NCBI RefSeq assembly: GCF_900107275.1 | Contig: NZ_FNPI01000005.1 | Coordinates: forward strand, 229,883-293,882 | Direction: 5' to 3' | Source: Evansella caseinilytica | Lineage (GTDB): Bacteria; Bacillota; Bacilli; Bacillales; Salisediminibacteriaceae | DNA length: 64,000 nucleotides | Shown: in pieces, positions 1 through 8,541 of the stretch | How the letters are laid out: each line of letters opens with the position of its first letter | How positions within the stretch are numbered: position 1 is the stretch's first letter | The notes under the pieces: generated by a model | What the model was told of the DNA's origin: nothing | What the model saw: only the letters and a program-made list of their open reading frames with translations | Database searches by the model: none | Translations under genes and position numbers: made by a program

Positions 1-1097
1 GAACGGGCCAGGGATGTTTTTCCGACTCCAGGAGGGCCGGCTAAACAGAGAATCGGGCCTTTCAATTCCTTTGTGAGCTGCTGCACAGCCAAATATTCAA
101 GCACTCTTTCCTTGACTTTCTCCAAGCCGTAATGGTCATCATCGAGAATTTTTTCAGAGCGATGGATGTCCAGCAAATCCTCCGTTTCCTTGTGCCAAGG
201 AATTTGTACAAGCCATTCGATATAATTTCGGATAACCGAGCTTTCCGCTGAGCTTGCAGGCATTTTTTCGTAACGGGCCAATTCTTTGACCGCCTTTTCC
301 TCGACGGATTCAGGCATGTTCGCTTCAGCGATTTTCTCGCGGAGATTTTCAATTTCTCCTTCCTTACCTTCCTTATCTCCAAGCTCTTTTTGAATAGCTT
401 TCATTTGCTCACGCAAATAATATTCTTTTTGCGTTTTTTCCATCGATTTTTTTACCCGCTGGCCGATTTTTTTCTCTAACCCGAGCACTTCCTTTTCATT
501 GCTGAGTATTTCCAATATTTTCATCAATCGTCCATTGACGGCGATCGTCTCCAGAACTTCCTGCTTTTGGATGATTTTCAATGGAAGATGCGAGGCGATA
601 ATATCTGCTAACCGGCCGGGTTCAACAATATCCGAAACAGAAGCGAACGTTTCCTGCGAAATTTTCTTCGACAAGTGGATATACTGTTCAAATTGGCGAA
701 GAACATTTCGCATCAGCGCCTGCTCCTCCAGCGTTGCCTCTTGCCGTTCTGCGATTAATTCCACATCCACTTCAAAATAATCTTCCTTATCTATAAAAGA
801 ACGTATTTTTCCGCGCTGCAGGCCTTCCACTAAGACACGGATCGTACCGTTTGGAAGCTTCAGCATCTGATTCACTTTTGCTATTGTTCCGACAGCAAAG
901 ATTTCCTCTTCCTCCGGTTCATCAATCGATATTTCCTTCTGTGTGGAAAGAAAAATCTCATGTCGATCCACCATGGCCCGTTCCAATGCCTGGACAGATT
1001 TGTTCCTCCCAACATCTAAATGAAGAACCATCGTCGGATAAACAAGTAATCCTCTAAGCGGCAGTAAAGGGAGTTTTCTTTGAGTATGATCACTCAT
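1..1097 (-). CDS. lonA: ATP-dependent protease LonA, N-terminal part (cut by window edge)
   Basis: This is the first ~365 residues of the soluble AAA+ protease Lon, which degrades misfolded and regulatory proteins in the cytoplasm. The protein opens MSDHTQRKLPLLPLRGLLVYP, typical of the Lon substrate-binding domain, and continues through the helical region with the motif EYYLREQMKAIQKELGD. It reaches the Walker A motif GPPGVGKTSLA exactly at the window edge, so the ATPase remainder and the Ser-Lys protease domain lie outside. The start is chosen because GGAGGTG lies 9-10 bases upstream of the ATG. lonB follows upstream on the same strand, as in Bacillus subtilis. The 276-base gap between them carries its own terminator and two copies of the dispersed repeat, so the two genes are probably transcribed separately. 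Confidence 0.95.
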   Translation of the reverse strand, partial: MSDHTQRKLPLLPLRGLLVYPTMVLHLDVGRNKSVQALERAMVDRHEIFLSTQKEISIDEPEEEEIFAVGTIAKVNQMLKLPNGTIRVLVEGLQRGKIRSFIDKEDYFEVDVELIAERQEATLEEQALMRNVLRQFEQYIHLSKKISQETFASVSDIVEPGRLADIIASHLPLKIIQKQEVLETIAVNGRLMKILEILSNEKEVLGLEKKIGQRVKKSMEKTQKEYYLREQMKAIQKELGDKEGKEGEIENLREKIAEANMPESVEEKAVKELARYEKMPASSAESSVIRNYIEWLVQIPWHKETEDLLDIHRSEKILDDDHYGLEKVKERVLEYLAVQQLTKELKGPILCLAGPPGVGKTSLAR

Positions 1098-1148
1098 GTT
1101 TAACACACCTCCACCTTTCCCTAACTTTTTTCTATCTTGCTTTTAAGC

Positions 1149-1224
1149 GGTTGTTCAAATTTGCTTTTCACTTTTCGAAACAGCCTCTTAAAGGCCAATC
1201 TTTCCCGGACTTTTTGAACAGCTT
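1149..1224 (-). repeat. Degenerate copy of the TGTTCAAAAAG intergenic repeat
   Basis: Read on the minus strand this begins TGTTCAAAAAGTCCGGGAAA and ends in an imperfect inverted copy (AATTTGAACAACC). The opening matches the element at 8356-8512. It lies in the lonA leader and looks like a shortened, decayed member of the family. Confidence 0.55.
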
Positions 1225-1293
1225 TTAATGAGATGCATACTAAGTTACACAAGTCTTGTTCAATTTTATCTTATTGCAACATCTTTGTCTAAT

Positions 1294-1339
1294 AGTGAAT
1301 GTTCAAAAAGATTGAGCTTTATCTTTTTGAACATTCACT
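1294..1339. repeat. Perfect 19-bp hairpin of the TGTTCAAAAAG family (short type)
   Basis: AGTGAATGTTCAAAAAGAT is followed by an eight-base loop and then its exact reverse complement. The same arms occur at 3101, 56573 and 59502. It lies between lonB and lonA. It could act as a transcription barrier, but the shared arms at several loci mark it as a repeat element rather than a gene-specific terminator. Confidence 0.75.
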
Positions 1340-1347
1340 TCATCCTC

Positions 1348-1383
1348 AAAAAGAAGAGGGCCTAATAAAATCATTAGACCCCT
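1348..1383 (-). terminator. lonB terminator overlapping the stop codon
   Basis: On the minus strand GGGTCTAAT, a short loop and ATTAGGCCC form a stem followed by TCTTCTTTTT. The stem starts inside the last codons of lonB, so the stop codon TAA is part of the hairpin. Confidence 0.75.
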
Positions 1384-3062
1384 GATTGCCCCAATGCAAA
1401 CGACGCTGCTGCTGCCGGAATTGCTGCTTTTTCTTCCGTTTCCTCATGTTTAACTTTATCGATGATTGCCAGCCGGAACACTTCTTCAAGAGTTTCTACA
1501 GGATGAATTCGGATTCCCTCATATTCACGTAAAATCGATTGAAAGTTCCCCATCGGAATAATGACATCGGTAGCGCCGGCCTGCTTGGCCGCTTCCACTT
1601 TGGCGACGACTCCGCCGATCGGCTTCACATGGCCGTGAATGCCCAGTTCCCCCGTCATTGCAATCGAGTGTGAAACCGGCAGCCGCTGAATGGCAGAATA
1701 AATTGCCGTTGCAATCGATATGCCTGCAGAAGGCCCGTCAACCGGGACTCCTCCGGGGAAATTCACGTGGATGTCGTAATCAAACGTATTCACTCCCATA
1801 TTTCGCAAGACAGTTAGTACATTTTCAACGGAGCCCTTTGCCATGCTCTTTCGCTTCACGGTTCGAGATCGATCGCCGGTGCTTTCTTCTTCGGCAATGC
1901 CGGTAATATTCATGGTTCCGCTTCCCTTATTGTCGATAACGGTAACTTCAATGTCCAAAAGGGCGCCCATGTTTGGACCGAATACCCCGAGACCGTTGAC
2001 GAAGCCGATTTTATCTTCTTTGTGAACTCGTTTTTCCGGTCGTGGAGGGCGCTGACTGGAGTGAATGACCCATTCGACATCTCGTCCCGTTATTATGTTC
2101 CGCCCTTCGCTTGTCGCCATTCCTGCAGCTAATTGCATCATATTTACCGCTTCCCTGCCGTTTGTCGCATATTTGGAGGTAAGCTCAAAAACACCAGCCT
2201 CCACATCATGCCCGATTTTATCGACTGCTTTTTTTGCTACGACCTGTATTTCAGCAGGAGTGAGCGAACGGAAATACACTTCCATACATCGGGATCGAAC
2301 CGCAGGGGGGAGTTCTTCCGGCGGCCTTGTTGTCGCGCCGATCAAGCGAAAATCCGCCGGTAAACCGTTCTTAAAAATATCATGGATATGATCGGGAATC
2401 TGGTTGTTTTCTTCACTGTAATAGGCGCTTTCCAAGAACACCCGCCGATCTTCCAGAACCTTCAACAGTTTATTCAGCTGTATCGAATGTAGTTCACCGA
2501 TTTCATCAATGAACAGCATCCCGCCGTGGGCTTTCGTTACTGCCCCAGGCTTCGGCTGTGGAATGCCTGCTTGTCCCATTGCGCCTGCTCCCTGGTAAAT
2601 CGGATCATGGACGGAGCCGATCAGCGGATCTGCGATTCCCCGCTCGTCAAAGCGCGAGGTGGCACCATCAATTTCCACAAACTTGGCGTTTCGTTTGAAA
2701 GGGGAATGGGGATTCCTTTTCGCTTCTTCCAAAACGAGCCTCGCCGCTGCCGTTTTTCCAACTCCGGGAGGTCCGTAAATAATAACATGCTGCGGATTTG
2801 GGCCGCAAAGCGCCGCCTGCAGGGAACGAATACCGTCTTCCTGGCCGATAATATCGCAGAAAGCCTGCGGACGTATTTTTTCTGAAAGGGGTTCACTTAA
2901 TCGAACCGCTCTCATCCGCCGCAGCTGTTCCAATTCCTTCTTTGATTCCTTATCTACAGACACCTTTTGGGTACGTTGACTTTTTAAGAGGTTCCAAAAA
3001 TAGAGACCTATCACTATTCCGAAGAAAAGCTGGATGAAAAAAGCCATCCCTGTCAGATTCAT
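1374..3062 (-). CDS. lonB: Membrane-anchored ATP-dependent protease LonB
   Basis: This 562-residue protein matches the Bacillus LonB family (552 residues in B. subtilis), a forespore-associated Lon-like protease. Residues ~6-25 form one membrane-spanning segment. The Walker A GPPGVGKTAAAR and Walker B GGMLFIDEIGELH motifs of the AAA+ module follow. The C-terminal Lon protease domain has the catalytic serine in VDGPSAGIS and the catalytic lysine in PIGGVVAKVEAAKQ. The long N-terminal substrate domain of LonA is absent, as expected for LonB. AGGAGGG lies just upstream of the ATG. In B. subtilis lonB directly follows clpX; here comA and a permease have come between them. Confidence 0.95.
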   Translation of the reverse strand: MNLTGMAFFIQLFFGIVIGLYFWNLLKSQRTQKVSVDKESKKELEQLRRMRAVRLSEPLSEKIRPQAFCDIIGQEDGIRSLQAALCGPNPQHVIIYGPPGVGKTAAARLVLEEAKRNPHSPFKRNAKFVEIDGATSRFDERGIADPLIGSVHDPIYQGAGAMGQAGIPQPKPGAVTKAHGGMLFIDEIGELHSIQLNKLLKVLEDRRVFLESAYYSEENNQIPDHIHDIFKNGLPADFRLIGATTRPPEELPPAVRSRCMEVYFRSLTPAEIQVVAKKAVDKIGHDVEAGVFELTSKYATNGREAVNMMQLAAGMATSEGRNIITGRDVEWVIHSSQRPPRPEKRVHKEDKIGFVNGLGVFGPNMGALLDIEVTVIDNKGSGTMNITGIAEEESTGDRSRTVKRKSMAKGSVENVLTVLRNMGVNTFDYDIHVNFPGGVPVDGPSAGISIATAIYSAIQRLPVSHSIAMTGELGIHGHVKPIGGVVAKVEAAKQAGATDVIIPMGNFQSILREYEGIRIHPVETLEEVFRLAIIDKVKHEETEEKAAIPAAAASFALGQSGV

Positions 3063-3100
3063 CGATATCCCTCCTGCCTAAATACATTGTGTTGTTAGTA

Positions 3101-3460
3101 GTGTTTGTTCAAAAAGATCGCATTTTATCTTTTTGAACAAATATGATGCAACAAGCCATACTTCCATGAGAAGCTGCGAGCTGTCTCATTGTGTCATCGC
3201 GCGCGCTGGCACTTGGATCTACATCAGTGCAATACTGGTAGAGGAAGAGACAATGAGTGAAGCCGATGCATTCTTTTCAACCCGGGTGTGAGTGGTTTTC
3301 TCGGAACCAGGATGGTGACATTCCGCCGTTGCTCACAAATGCAACCTGAATGTGCTTCATCGAGTAAATTTGCATCGAGTAACCGCAGATGCAGGACGTG
3401 AGCCGTACTTAGGCGGAATTGGGCGCATCGAGCGGAACCATTGCCTTTTTGAACACGCTC
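3101..3460. repeat. Composite intergenic repeat bounded by TGTTCAAAAAG / CTTTTTGAACA
   Basis: The element begins with GTTCAAAAAGATCGC and its inverted copy. It continues with GAGTGAAGCCGATGCATTC and ends GAGCGGAACCATTGCCTTTTTGAACA. The same blocks in the same order occur at 56573-56720, so this copy is a longer relative. No credible ORF lies in it. A 104-codon minus-strand frame here has no family signature. Confidence 0.65.
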
Positions 3461-3566
3461 TAATACCTGTTCTTTTGAACATCCGTTGTTAGTATTTCCT
3501 GAACAGACAGGGATAACCTTCAAAACATCAGGAGGCAATAATTAACATCCTCTGACATGAAACAGT

Positions 3567-4370
3567 TTATTTTTGTCGCTCATGCATGCCTCGCCATCTG
3601 AAATCATGCTGCATAATGTTGAAAGTATCCGAGCGCAGGCCCAAGCGGAGGGTTTCGACAGGTATTACATGAGTAAACGAAATATTTCCCAAATTGACAT
3701 TCGAACCGATCATTTTAATGAACAACGTCTGCAGAGCTTTTGTCGGCGCTTCAAAAACAATATCGTAAATATTTAAACCGGAAGCAACAATGTCCTCCAC
3801 CAGTTGTAAACGAATCTGCCCGTTTTCCCGGCACAAACCGCTGGTACCACTTTCCCGAGTCTCGGTAATAACCTTGTAGGCACCCGCTGCAAAATCCTCC
3901 TGAATACATTCGATCCACTCGGCAGAATCTTTTTTCTCCGACTGCACGTGATCTTTACTTCCCACTTCACTAAAAACCGTAAATTCCTTGGAAAAATCAG
4001 TGATATATTTTGCCTTTTCCTTATTGGGAAGAGAAATTGTTCCATTGGATATCTCCACATGCCTACAGCCGTATTCTCGGCAATACAAATAATAATCGTC
4101 AATCTTTTGCTGAGACAAAAATTTCTCAAACAACGTTCCTCCAAAGAAAAAAGAAATGTCGTTTTCTTTTAAACAGTGAATTTTTTCCCGCAAATGCTTC
4201 GTGACAACCGATGTTCCCCAGCCAAATTTCACATAATCAACAAATTCAGCTGAGCTTGTGATGGTGTCGATAAAAAACTGTACGGGAACGCCATTATCAA
4301 TTAAAAGTGTCAGCCCGTGCTTCCGCGGTTTTTCCTGACGCAAAGGTAAAAACAGATCTTTTGTGTTCAT
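3567..4370 (-). CDS. comA: Phosphosulfolactate synthase (ComA family)
   Basis: This 267-residue TIM-barrel enzyme belongs to the ComA family, which adds sulfite to phosphoenolpyruvate to give (2R)-phospho-3-sulfolactate. In archaea this starts coenzyme M synthesis. In Bacillus the homologue (YitD) is tied to sulfolactate stored in spores. Recognisable stretches are LTLLIDNGVPVQFFIDTI near the N-terminus, VKFGWGTSVV, FFFGGTLFEKF and HVEISNGTISLP, then VFSEVGSKD and ITETRESGTSGL. AGGGAAG precedes the ATG. The gene sits alone between lonB and a divergent anion permease, so a sulfonate or sulfate link between the two is possible but not shown. The symbol follows the archaeal family and is unrelated to the competence regulator ComA. 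Confidence 0.88.
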   Translation of the reverse strand: MNTKDLFLPLRQEKPRKHGLTLLIDNGVPVQFFIDTITSSAEFVDYVKFGWGTSVVTKHLREKIHCLKENDISFFFGGTLFEKFLSQQKIDDYYLYCREYGCRHVEISNGTISLPNKEKAKYITDFSKEFTVFSEVGSKDHVQSEKKDSAEWIECIQEDFAAGAYKVITETRESGTSGLCRENGQIRLQLVEDIVASGLNIYDIVFEAPTKALQTLFIKMIGSNVNLGNISFTHVIPVETLRLGLRSDTFNIMQHDFRWRGMHERQK

Positions 4371-4834
4371 ATTACTTCCCTCTCCATTCCCTGGAGTCCT
4401 GGATGCTGAAGGACCGCCTCGCCTTAGCGGTAAAAGGGACTTCCATTCTGTTCATGCAAATCCACTCCCCCGTTATTCTTATACAAATTGTGCAAGCAGT
4501 GCTCTAAAAGCTGTTCAACAGGCTACTTTCATTCATTTCTGTTCTTTCTTTTTAGGTAAATTTTGATTACATATCAGGTTTCGGTCTTCAACATACATAT
4601 TCACCTAATTCCAATCGGTTCCACTTTTTCGCCAGATTCTCATATTCCGTGCGTTTTTTTTGGAATTTAATCACCATTTCTATCGGTTTGAATATTTTGC
4701 CTATAGATTTTCCGTTGCGCGGACGAACAGCAATGAAAGCTGCATGATAATCAACAGATATCCCTTTTAATGGAATGGCATATTATCAGAGGGCGTCAGT
4801 AGTGAAATCATAAAGAGAGGATACAAAAAGTATC
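4371..4834. other. Divergent intergenic region, 464 bases
   Basis: This is the shared upstream region of the phosphosulfolactate synthase and the permease. I see no RNA gene, riboswitch or convincing ORF. It must hold both promoters, but I could not assign -35/-10 pairs with confidence. Confidence 0.5.
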
Positions 4835-6193
4835 ATGACTTACGATGTTTTTATTGTCATCACCATCATTGGAACGATGATATTCTGTTTATTAAAAGAA
4901 GCCTTCCGCCCAGATTTTATTCTTTTTTGTGCGTTAGCTGCTTTAGTGTTGTTCGGAGTCATTACACCGGCTGAAGCGGTGAAAGGCTTTTCCAATGAAG
5001 CGATACTGACAGTTGCATTGCTGTTTATTATCGCTGGCGCCGTGCAGCAAAGTGAAATCCTCACTTTGCTTGTTGCGAAAGCGCTTGGCCGCGGCCATCA
5101 TCCCCGCCGCTCTTTGTTTAAAATGATGATTCCCTTGTCGGGGTTATCGGCATTTTTGAACAATACTCCGATTGTTGTCATGTTTACGCCGATCGTTCAC
5201 CGCTGGTGCCAAAACCGAAATATATCCCCGTCCAAATTTTTAATTCCATTGTCTTACGCGACGATTTTCGGAGGTACGATCACGCTAATCGGCACATCAA
5301 CAAATCTTTTGGCTCACGGTTTGATGATTGAAAACGGCCTTCCCGGCTATTCCATGTTTCAATTGGCCGTTGTTGCCGTTCCCGGTGCCATTCTCGGTAC
5401 AATATTCATGAGCACGATCGGCTACAGCATTTTACCGTTACGGAGGTCGGCGGATGGGCATTTTCAAATCACAAGAAAAACTTCCCCGGAAATCGCAGTG
5501 GAAGAAAAGTCACTGATTTTCGCGAGAAAAAATTCCGCCAGCCAGCGGCGCAGTTCAAAAAATGTTTATCTCATTTCTTCAATGAAAAGTCCGGAAGTAT
5601 CGGACCGAAAAAATACAATGTTTGCGATCATCATCTTAATGGCGACGGTTCTGACAGCTGCGCTGAATATTATGTCGATGTTTACAGCAGCTCTCTCAGC
5701 AGTGATCGTCCTGTTCCTGTTTAAGATCGTCTCCTTTGATTCCGCTAAAAAATACGTTCATTTCAATGTACTGCTGATGATCGCCTGTTCCATCGGCATC
5801 GGCGTCTCCCTGGAAGTATCAGGAACGGCTTCGCTGTTAGCCGACCAGCTCATCAAGATTACGAAGGAAAGCGGAGTAATTGGGATGCTCATTGTGTTGT
5901 ATTTCCTTACAAACATTTTTACGGAAATCATAACAAACAATGCCGCAGTGGTTATCATGTTTCCAATTGCCCTGGCGGCGGCGGAAAAAATGGCCGCTGA
6001 TCCGACAGCATTTCTTGTCACCATTACGATTGCTGCATCAGCAAGCTTCACTACCCCTATCGGCTATCAAACAAATTTAATTGTCTACGAACCGGGAGGT
6101 TATCGCTTTACCGATTATTTCAAAACAGGTATTCCATTATCAATGATTTATCTTATTGTTACAGTAACAGTCAGCTACTTTGTCTGGCTGTAA
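4835..6193 (+). CDS. SLC13/ArsB-superfamily anion permease
   Basis: This 452-residue integral membrane protein has 10-12 hydrophobic segments and the two pseudo-repeats of the divalent-anion symporter superfamily. The first re-entrant motif is FLNNTPIVVMFTPIV with IFGGTITLIGTSTNLL, and the second is TNNAAVVIMFPIALA with TPIGYQTNLIVYEPGGY. These SNT/TNN-type motifs bind Na+ and anion in characterised members. Many bacterial SLC13-type proteins carry one or two TrkA-C regulatory domains in the middle. Here the central loop (residues ~203-265) is short, basic and polar, so that domain is missing. A GAGAGGA site lies rather far (about 14 bases) from the ATG. The substrate cannot be told from sequence; sulfate or a sulfonate is suggested by the neighbouring comA gene. 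Confidence 0.85.
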   Translation: MTYDVFIVITIIGTMIFCLLKEAFRPDFILFCALAALVLFGVITPAEAVKGFSNEAILTVALLFIIAGAVQQSEILTLLVAKALGRGHHPRRSLFKMMIPLSGLSAFLNNTPIVVMFTPIVHRWCQNRNISPSKFLIPLSYATIFGGTITLIGTSTNLLAHGLMIENGLPGYSMFQLAVVAVPGAILGTIFMSTIGYSILPLRRSADGHFQITRKTSPEIAVEEKSLIFARKNSASQRRSSKNVYLISSMKSPEVSDRKNTMFAIIILMATVLTAALNIMSMFTAALSAVIVLFLFKIVSFDSAKKYVHFNVLLMIACSIGIGVSLEVSGTASLLADQLIKITKESGVIGMLIVLYFLTNIFTEIITNNAAVVIMFPIALAAAEKMAADPTAFLVTITIAASASFTTPIGYQTNLIVYEPGGYRFTDYFKTGIPLSMIYLIVTVTVSYFVWL

Positions 6194-6229
6194 AAAAGGT
6201 TGTTATTACAAGTAGATGTCACCACAAAA

Positions 6230-6276
6230 AAACAGGCGGCCTCCGCATGCTATTGCGGAAGCCGCCTGGCTTTTTT
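6230..6276. terminator. Bidirectional terminator between the permease and clpX
   Basis: CAGGCGGC(C)TCCGCA and TGCGGAAGCCGCCTG form a long GC stem with an A-run on the left and a T-run on the right. It can stop transcripts of both convergent genes. Confidence 0.9.
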
Positions 6277-6278
6277 GT

Positions 6279-7562
6279 TTATGCACTTTCTTTTGGTTCT
6301 TGTTTTTCTTTTACGACAACCTGCCCGTCGATGGTTTCCAAAATCGGATGCCTGTTTTCCCGCACCGTCTCATCCGTAATCAAACATTTGGCAACATCTT
6401 CTCTTGACGGCAAATCGTACATGACATCAAGCATGATCCCTTCAATGATAGAGCGGAGTCCGCGCGCTCCTGTTTTGCGTTCAATCGCTTGCTTCGCTAC
6501 TTCCTTCAACGCTTCTTCTGTAAATTCCAGTTCAACATTATCCAATTCAAGCAGTTTTTGGTATTGCTTGACCAATGCATTTTTCGGCTTTGTCAAAATT
6601 TCCACAAGCGCCTTTTCATCCAGCGGCTGCAAGCTGGAAATTACCGGAAGGCGACCGATAAATTCAGGAATCAGACCGTATCGCAACAAATCTTCAGGCA
6701 AGATCTTTGCCAAGTATTGGCCTTCCTTCAAATCCTCTTTGACGGAATCCGAACCAAAGCCAATGACTTTCTTCCCTAAACGGCGCTTAATGATTTGTTC
6801 AATTCCGTCGAAGGCTCCGCCAACGATGAACAAAACATTGGTGGTATCAATTTGAATAAATTCCTGATGCGGATGCTTTCGTCCTCCCTGAGGCGGCACA
6901 CTGGCCGTTGTTCCTTCAAGAATTTTCAAAAGCGCCTGCTGTACTCCTTCTCCAGATACGTCTCGCGTGATGGACGGATTTTCAGATTTACGGGCGACTT
7001 TGTCGATTTCATCGATATAAATAATCCCCCGCTCGGCTTTTTCCACATCATAGTCAGCAGCCTGAATCAGCTTCAGCAAAATATTTTCCACATCTTCCCC
7101 GACATACCCAGCTTCTGTCAAGGAAGTGGCATCGGCAATCGCAAACGGAACATTTAATATTCTCGCCAGCGTTTGCGCCAGCAACGTTTTCCCGCTTCCT
7201 GTAGGCCCGATCAAGCAAATATTACTTTTGGATAATTCGACTTCATCATTTTTCTGAGCGGAATTGACGCGCTTATAATGATTGTACACAGCAACCGAAA
7301 GAGTTTTCTTCGCTTTGTCTTGACCGATGACGTAATCATTCAGTATTTCACGGATCTCCTGAGGCTTCGGAATATCCTCCATCTCAATTTCTTCCTCGTT
7401 CCCCAGCTCTTCTTCCACAATTTCCGTACAAAGTTCAATACATTCGTCACATATATATACGCCTGGCCCGGCAACCAGTTTTCTTACCTGATCTTGCGTT
7501 TTTCCACAAAAAGAACACTTCAATTGCCCTTTTTCTTCATTAAATTTAAACATTAGGCTCAC
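6279..7562 (-). CDS. clpX: ClpX, ATPase and specificity subunit of ClpXP protease
   Basis: The 427-residue protein is a full-length ClpX, which unfolds substrates and feeds them to ClpP. The N-terminal zinc-binding domain shows [14 protein letters not shown] and [10 protein letters not shown], giving the four cysteines. The AAA+ core has Walker A GPTGSGKT (residues ~116-123) and Walker [14 protein letters not shown]. The ClpP-contacting loop KVIGFGSDS and the sensor-2 motif [10 protein letters not shown] are present. It is followed only by the bidirectional terminator. A second gene encoding just the zinc-binding domain lies 76 bases upstream on the same strand. Confidence 0.97.
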   Translation of the reverse strand: MSLMFKFNEEKGQLKCSFCGKTQDQVRKLVAGPGVYICDECIELCTEIVEEELGNEEEIEMEDIPKPQEIREILNDYVIGQDKAKKTLSVAVYNHYKRVNSAQKNDEVELSKSNICLIGPTGSGKTLLAQTLARILNVPFAIADATSLTEAGYVGEDVENILLKLIQAADYDVEKAERGIIYIDEIDKVARKSENPSITRDVSGEGVQQALLKILEGTTASVPPQGGRKHPHQEFIQIDTTNVLFIVGGAFDGIEQIIKRRLGKKVIGFGSDSVKEDLKEGQYLAKILPEDLLRYGLIPEFIGRLPVISSLQPLDEKALVEILTKPKNALVKQYQKLLELDNVELEFTEEALKEVAKQAIERKTGARGLRSIIEGIMLDVMYDLPSREDVAKCLITDETVRENRHPILETIDGQVVVKEKQEPKESA

Positions 7563-7638
7563 TCCTCACTCTAGAGTAAAAAACGGAGAACACATCGGAT
7601 ATCATTGAAGTTCCCAACATTTTTTTATTTTTTGTTCT

Positions 7639-7779
7639 TCAGTCATTCTCAACCATTTTCATTAATTCCCTTACACATTCATCGCATATATATACACCCG
7701 GTCCGGCAATCAGTTTTTTGACCTGATTTTCCGCTGCCCCGCAAAACGAACATTGTAACTGTTTATCATTTTTACTCAT
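7639..7779 (-). CDS. Stand-alone ClpX-type zinc-binding domain protein
   Basis: A 46-residue protein consists only of a ClpX N-terminal domain. It reads [20 protein letters not shown], then [18 protein letters not shown], with all four zinc cysteines in CxxC-x18-CxxC spacing. Its sequence follows residues ~10-48 of the adjacent clpX closely but is not identical, so it is an older duplication rather than an assembly error. A longer frame reaches 7821, but GGAGTG sits six bases before the ATG at 7779, so that start is preferred. In ClpX this domain dimerises and binds substrates and adaptors such as SspB in Escherichia coli. A free copy could compete for these partners; that role is inference. 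Confidence 0.75.
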   Translation of the reverse strand: MSKNDKQLQCSFCGAAENQVKKLIAGPGVYICDECVRELMKMVEND

Positions 7780-8287
7780 CTGGACCACTCCTACTCCCGA
7801 AATGAAACGGTCGAATATCATATTTATAGGGAATGTTCATTTCTTATTTATACTTCATTGTACGTTTCTGCTCCGTTTTTTAATCAGCAGTTTTTTTACA
7901 GAAGATTATCTTAATACCCACTTTTCAACTCCCGAAACACTTACGCTTCATTTCCCGCTTAAATAAATTGTACCATAGATGTTACCGCCATCAATAACAT
8001 TACGAATTGGTGAACGTTCTTGCCGTAATTAGTAGTTCCATCAGAATAGCTTATTAAGGATACTTCTGTCAATCGGTTTGCCGTTTCCTTTTTATGTCAT
8101 ATTCATGCGACCTGCAAATGTTGTTACCGACTCGCATTTTTGAGCTGGCTAAAGTTCTTTTTATCGCTTTGTTCCATAAATAAATCATACAACATTGTTT
8201 TCGTAATTCCTTTTTTTATGTATAAAGAAATTTCTTCATATTTCGCAATTATTATGTATATAAGCGGAACTGCCTGCTGCCGTCTTT
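7780..8287. other. Intergenic region upstream of the zinc-domain gene and clpX
   Basis: About 500 AT-rich bases without a credible ORF. It should contain the promoter of the zinc-domain/clpX pair. I found no CIRCE or CtsR-type heptad repeat by eye. Confidence 0.45.
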
Positions 8288-8323
8288 CTAAAAAGCCCGA
8301 TAGGAGTGGCTTTTCCTATCGGG
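8288..8323 (-). terminator. Trigger factor gene terminator
   Basis: On the minus strand CCCGATAGG, a short loop and CCTATCGGG are followed directly by CTTTTTAG. This is a strong rho-independent terminator downstream of tig, with a dispersed repeat lying between the two. Confidence 0.85.
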
Positions 8324-8355
8324 TGCGCAACGAGCGGAACCATTGCCTATTTATT

Positions 8356-8512
8356 AGAGGACTTCAAAAAGTCCGGGAAACATTGCCTGCGAATCTCAAC
8401 GCCCGCGTTGTCGCTCCGGTGCTCACGTACGCTCATTGTACGCTCCACTCACTGCTCACGACTGCCGCGCCTCGACCTTCTTGGCAATGTTATGCCTCCT
8501 TTTTGAACACTC
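8356..8512 (+). repeat. Long-type TGTTCAAAAAG repeat copy
   Basis: It runs from GAGGACTTCAAAAAGTCCGG to GCCTCCTTTTTGAACACTC. Internal blocks such as CTGCGAATCTCAACGCC, GTGCTCACGTACG and CGCGCCTCGACCTTCTTG recur at 55981-56131 and 59551-59708. It lies just downstream of tig. Confidence 0.8.
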
Positions 8513-8541
8513 ATTATATTGGAGGAAGTTCAAAAAAGAAT

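Noticed and set aside
1294..1339. Gene-specific terminator between lonB and lonA
   Set aside because: The same arms recur at other loci and the true lonB terminator overlaps its stop codon, so this was listed as a repeat.
3224..3538. Minus-strand 104-codon frame
   Set aside because: It lies wholly within a dispersed repeat, and its translation is low-complexity and unlike any protein.
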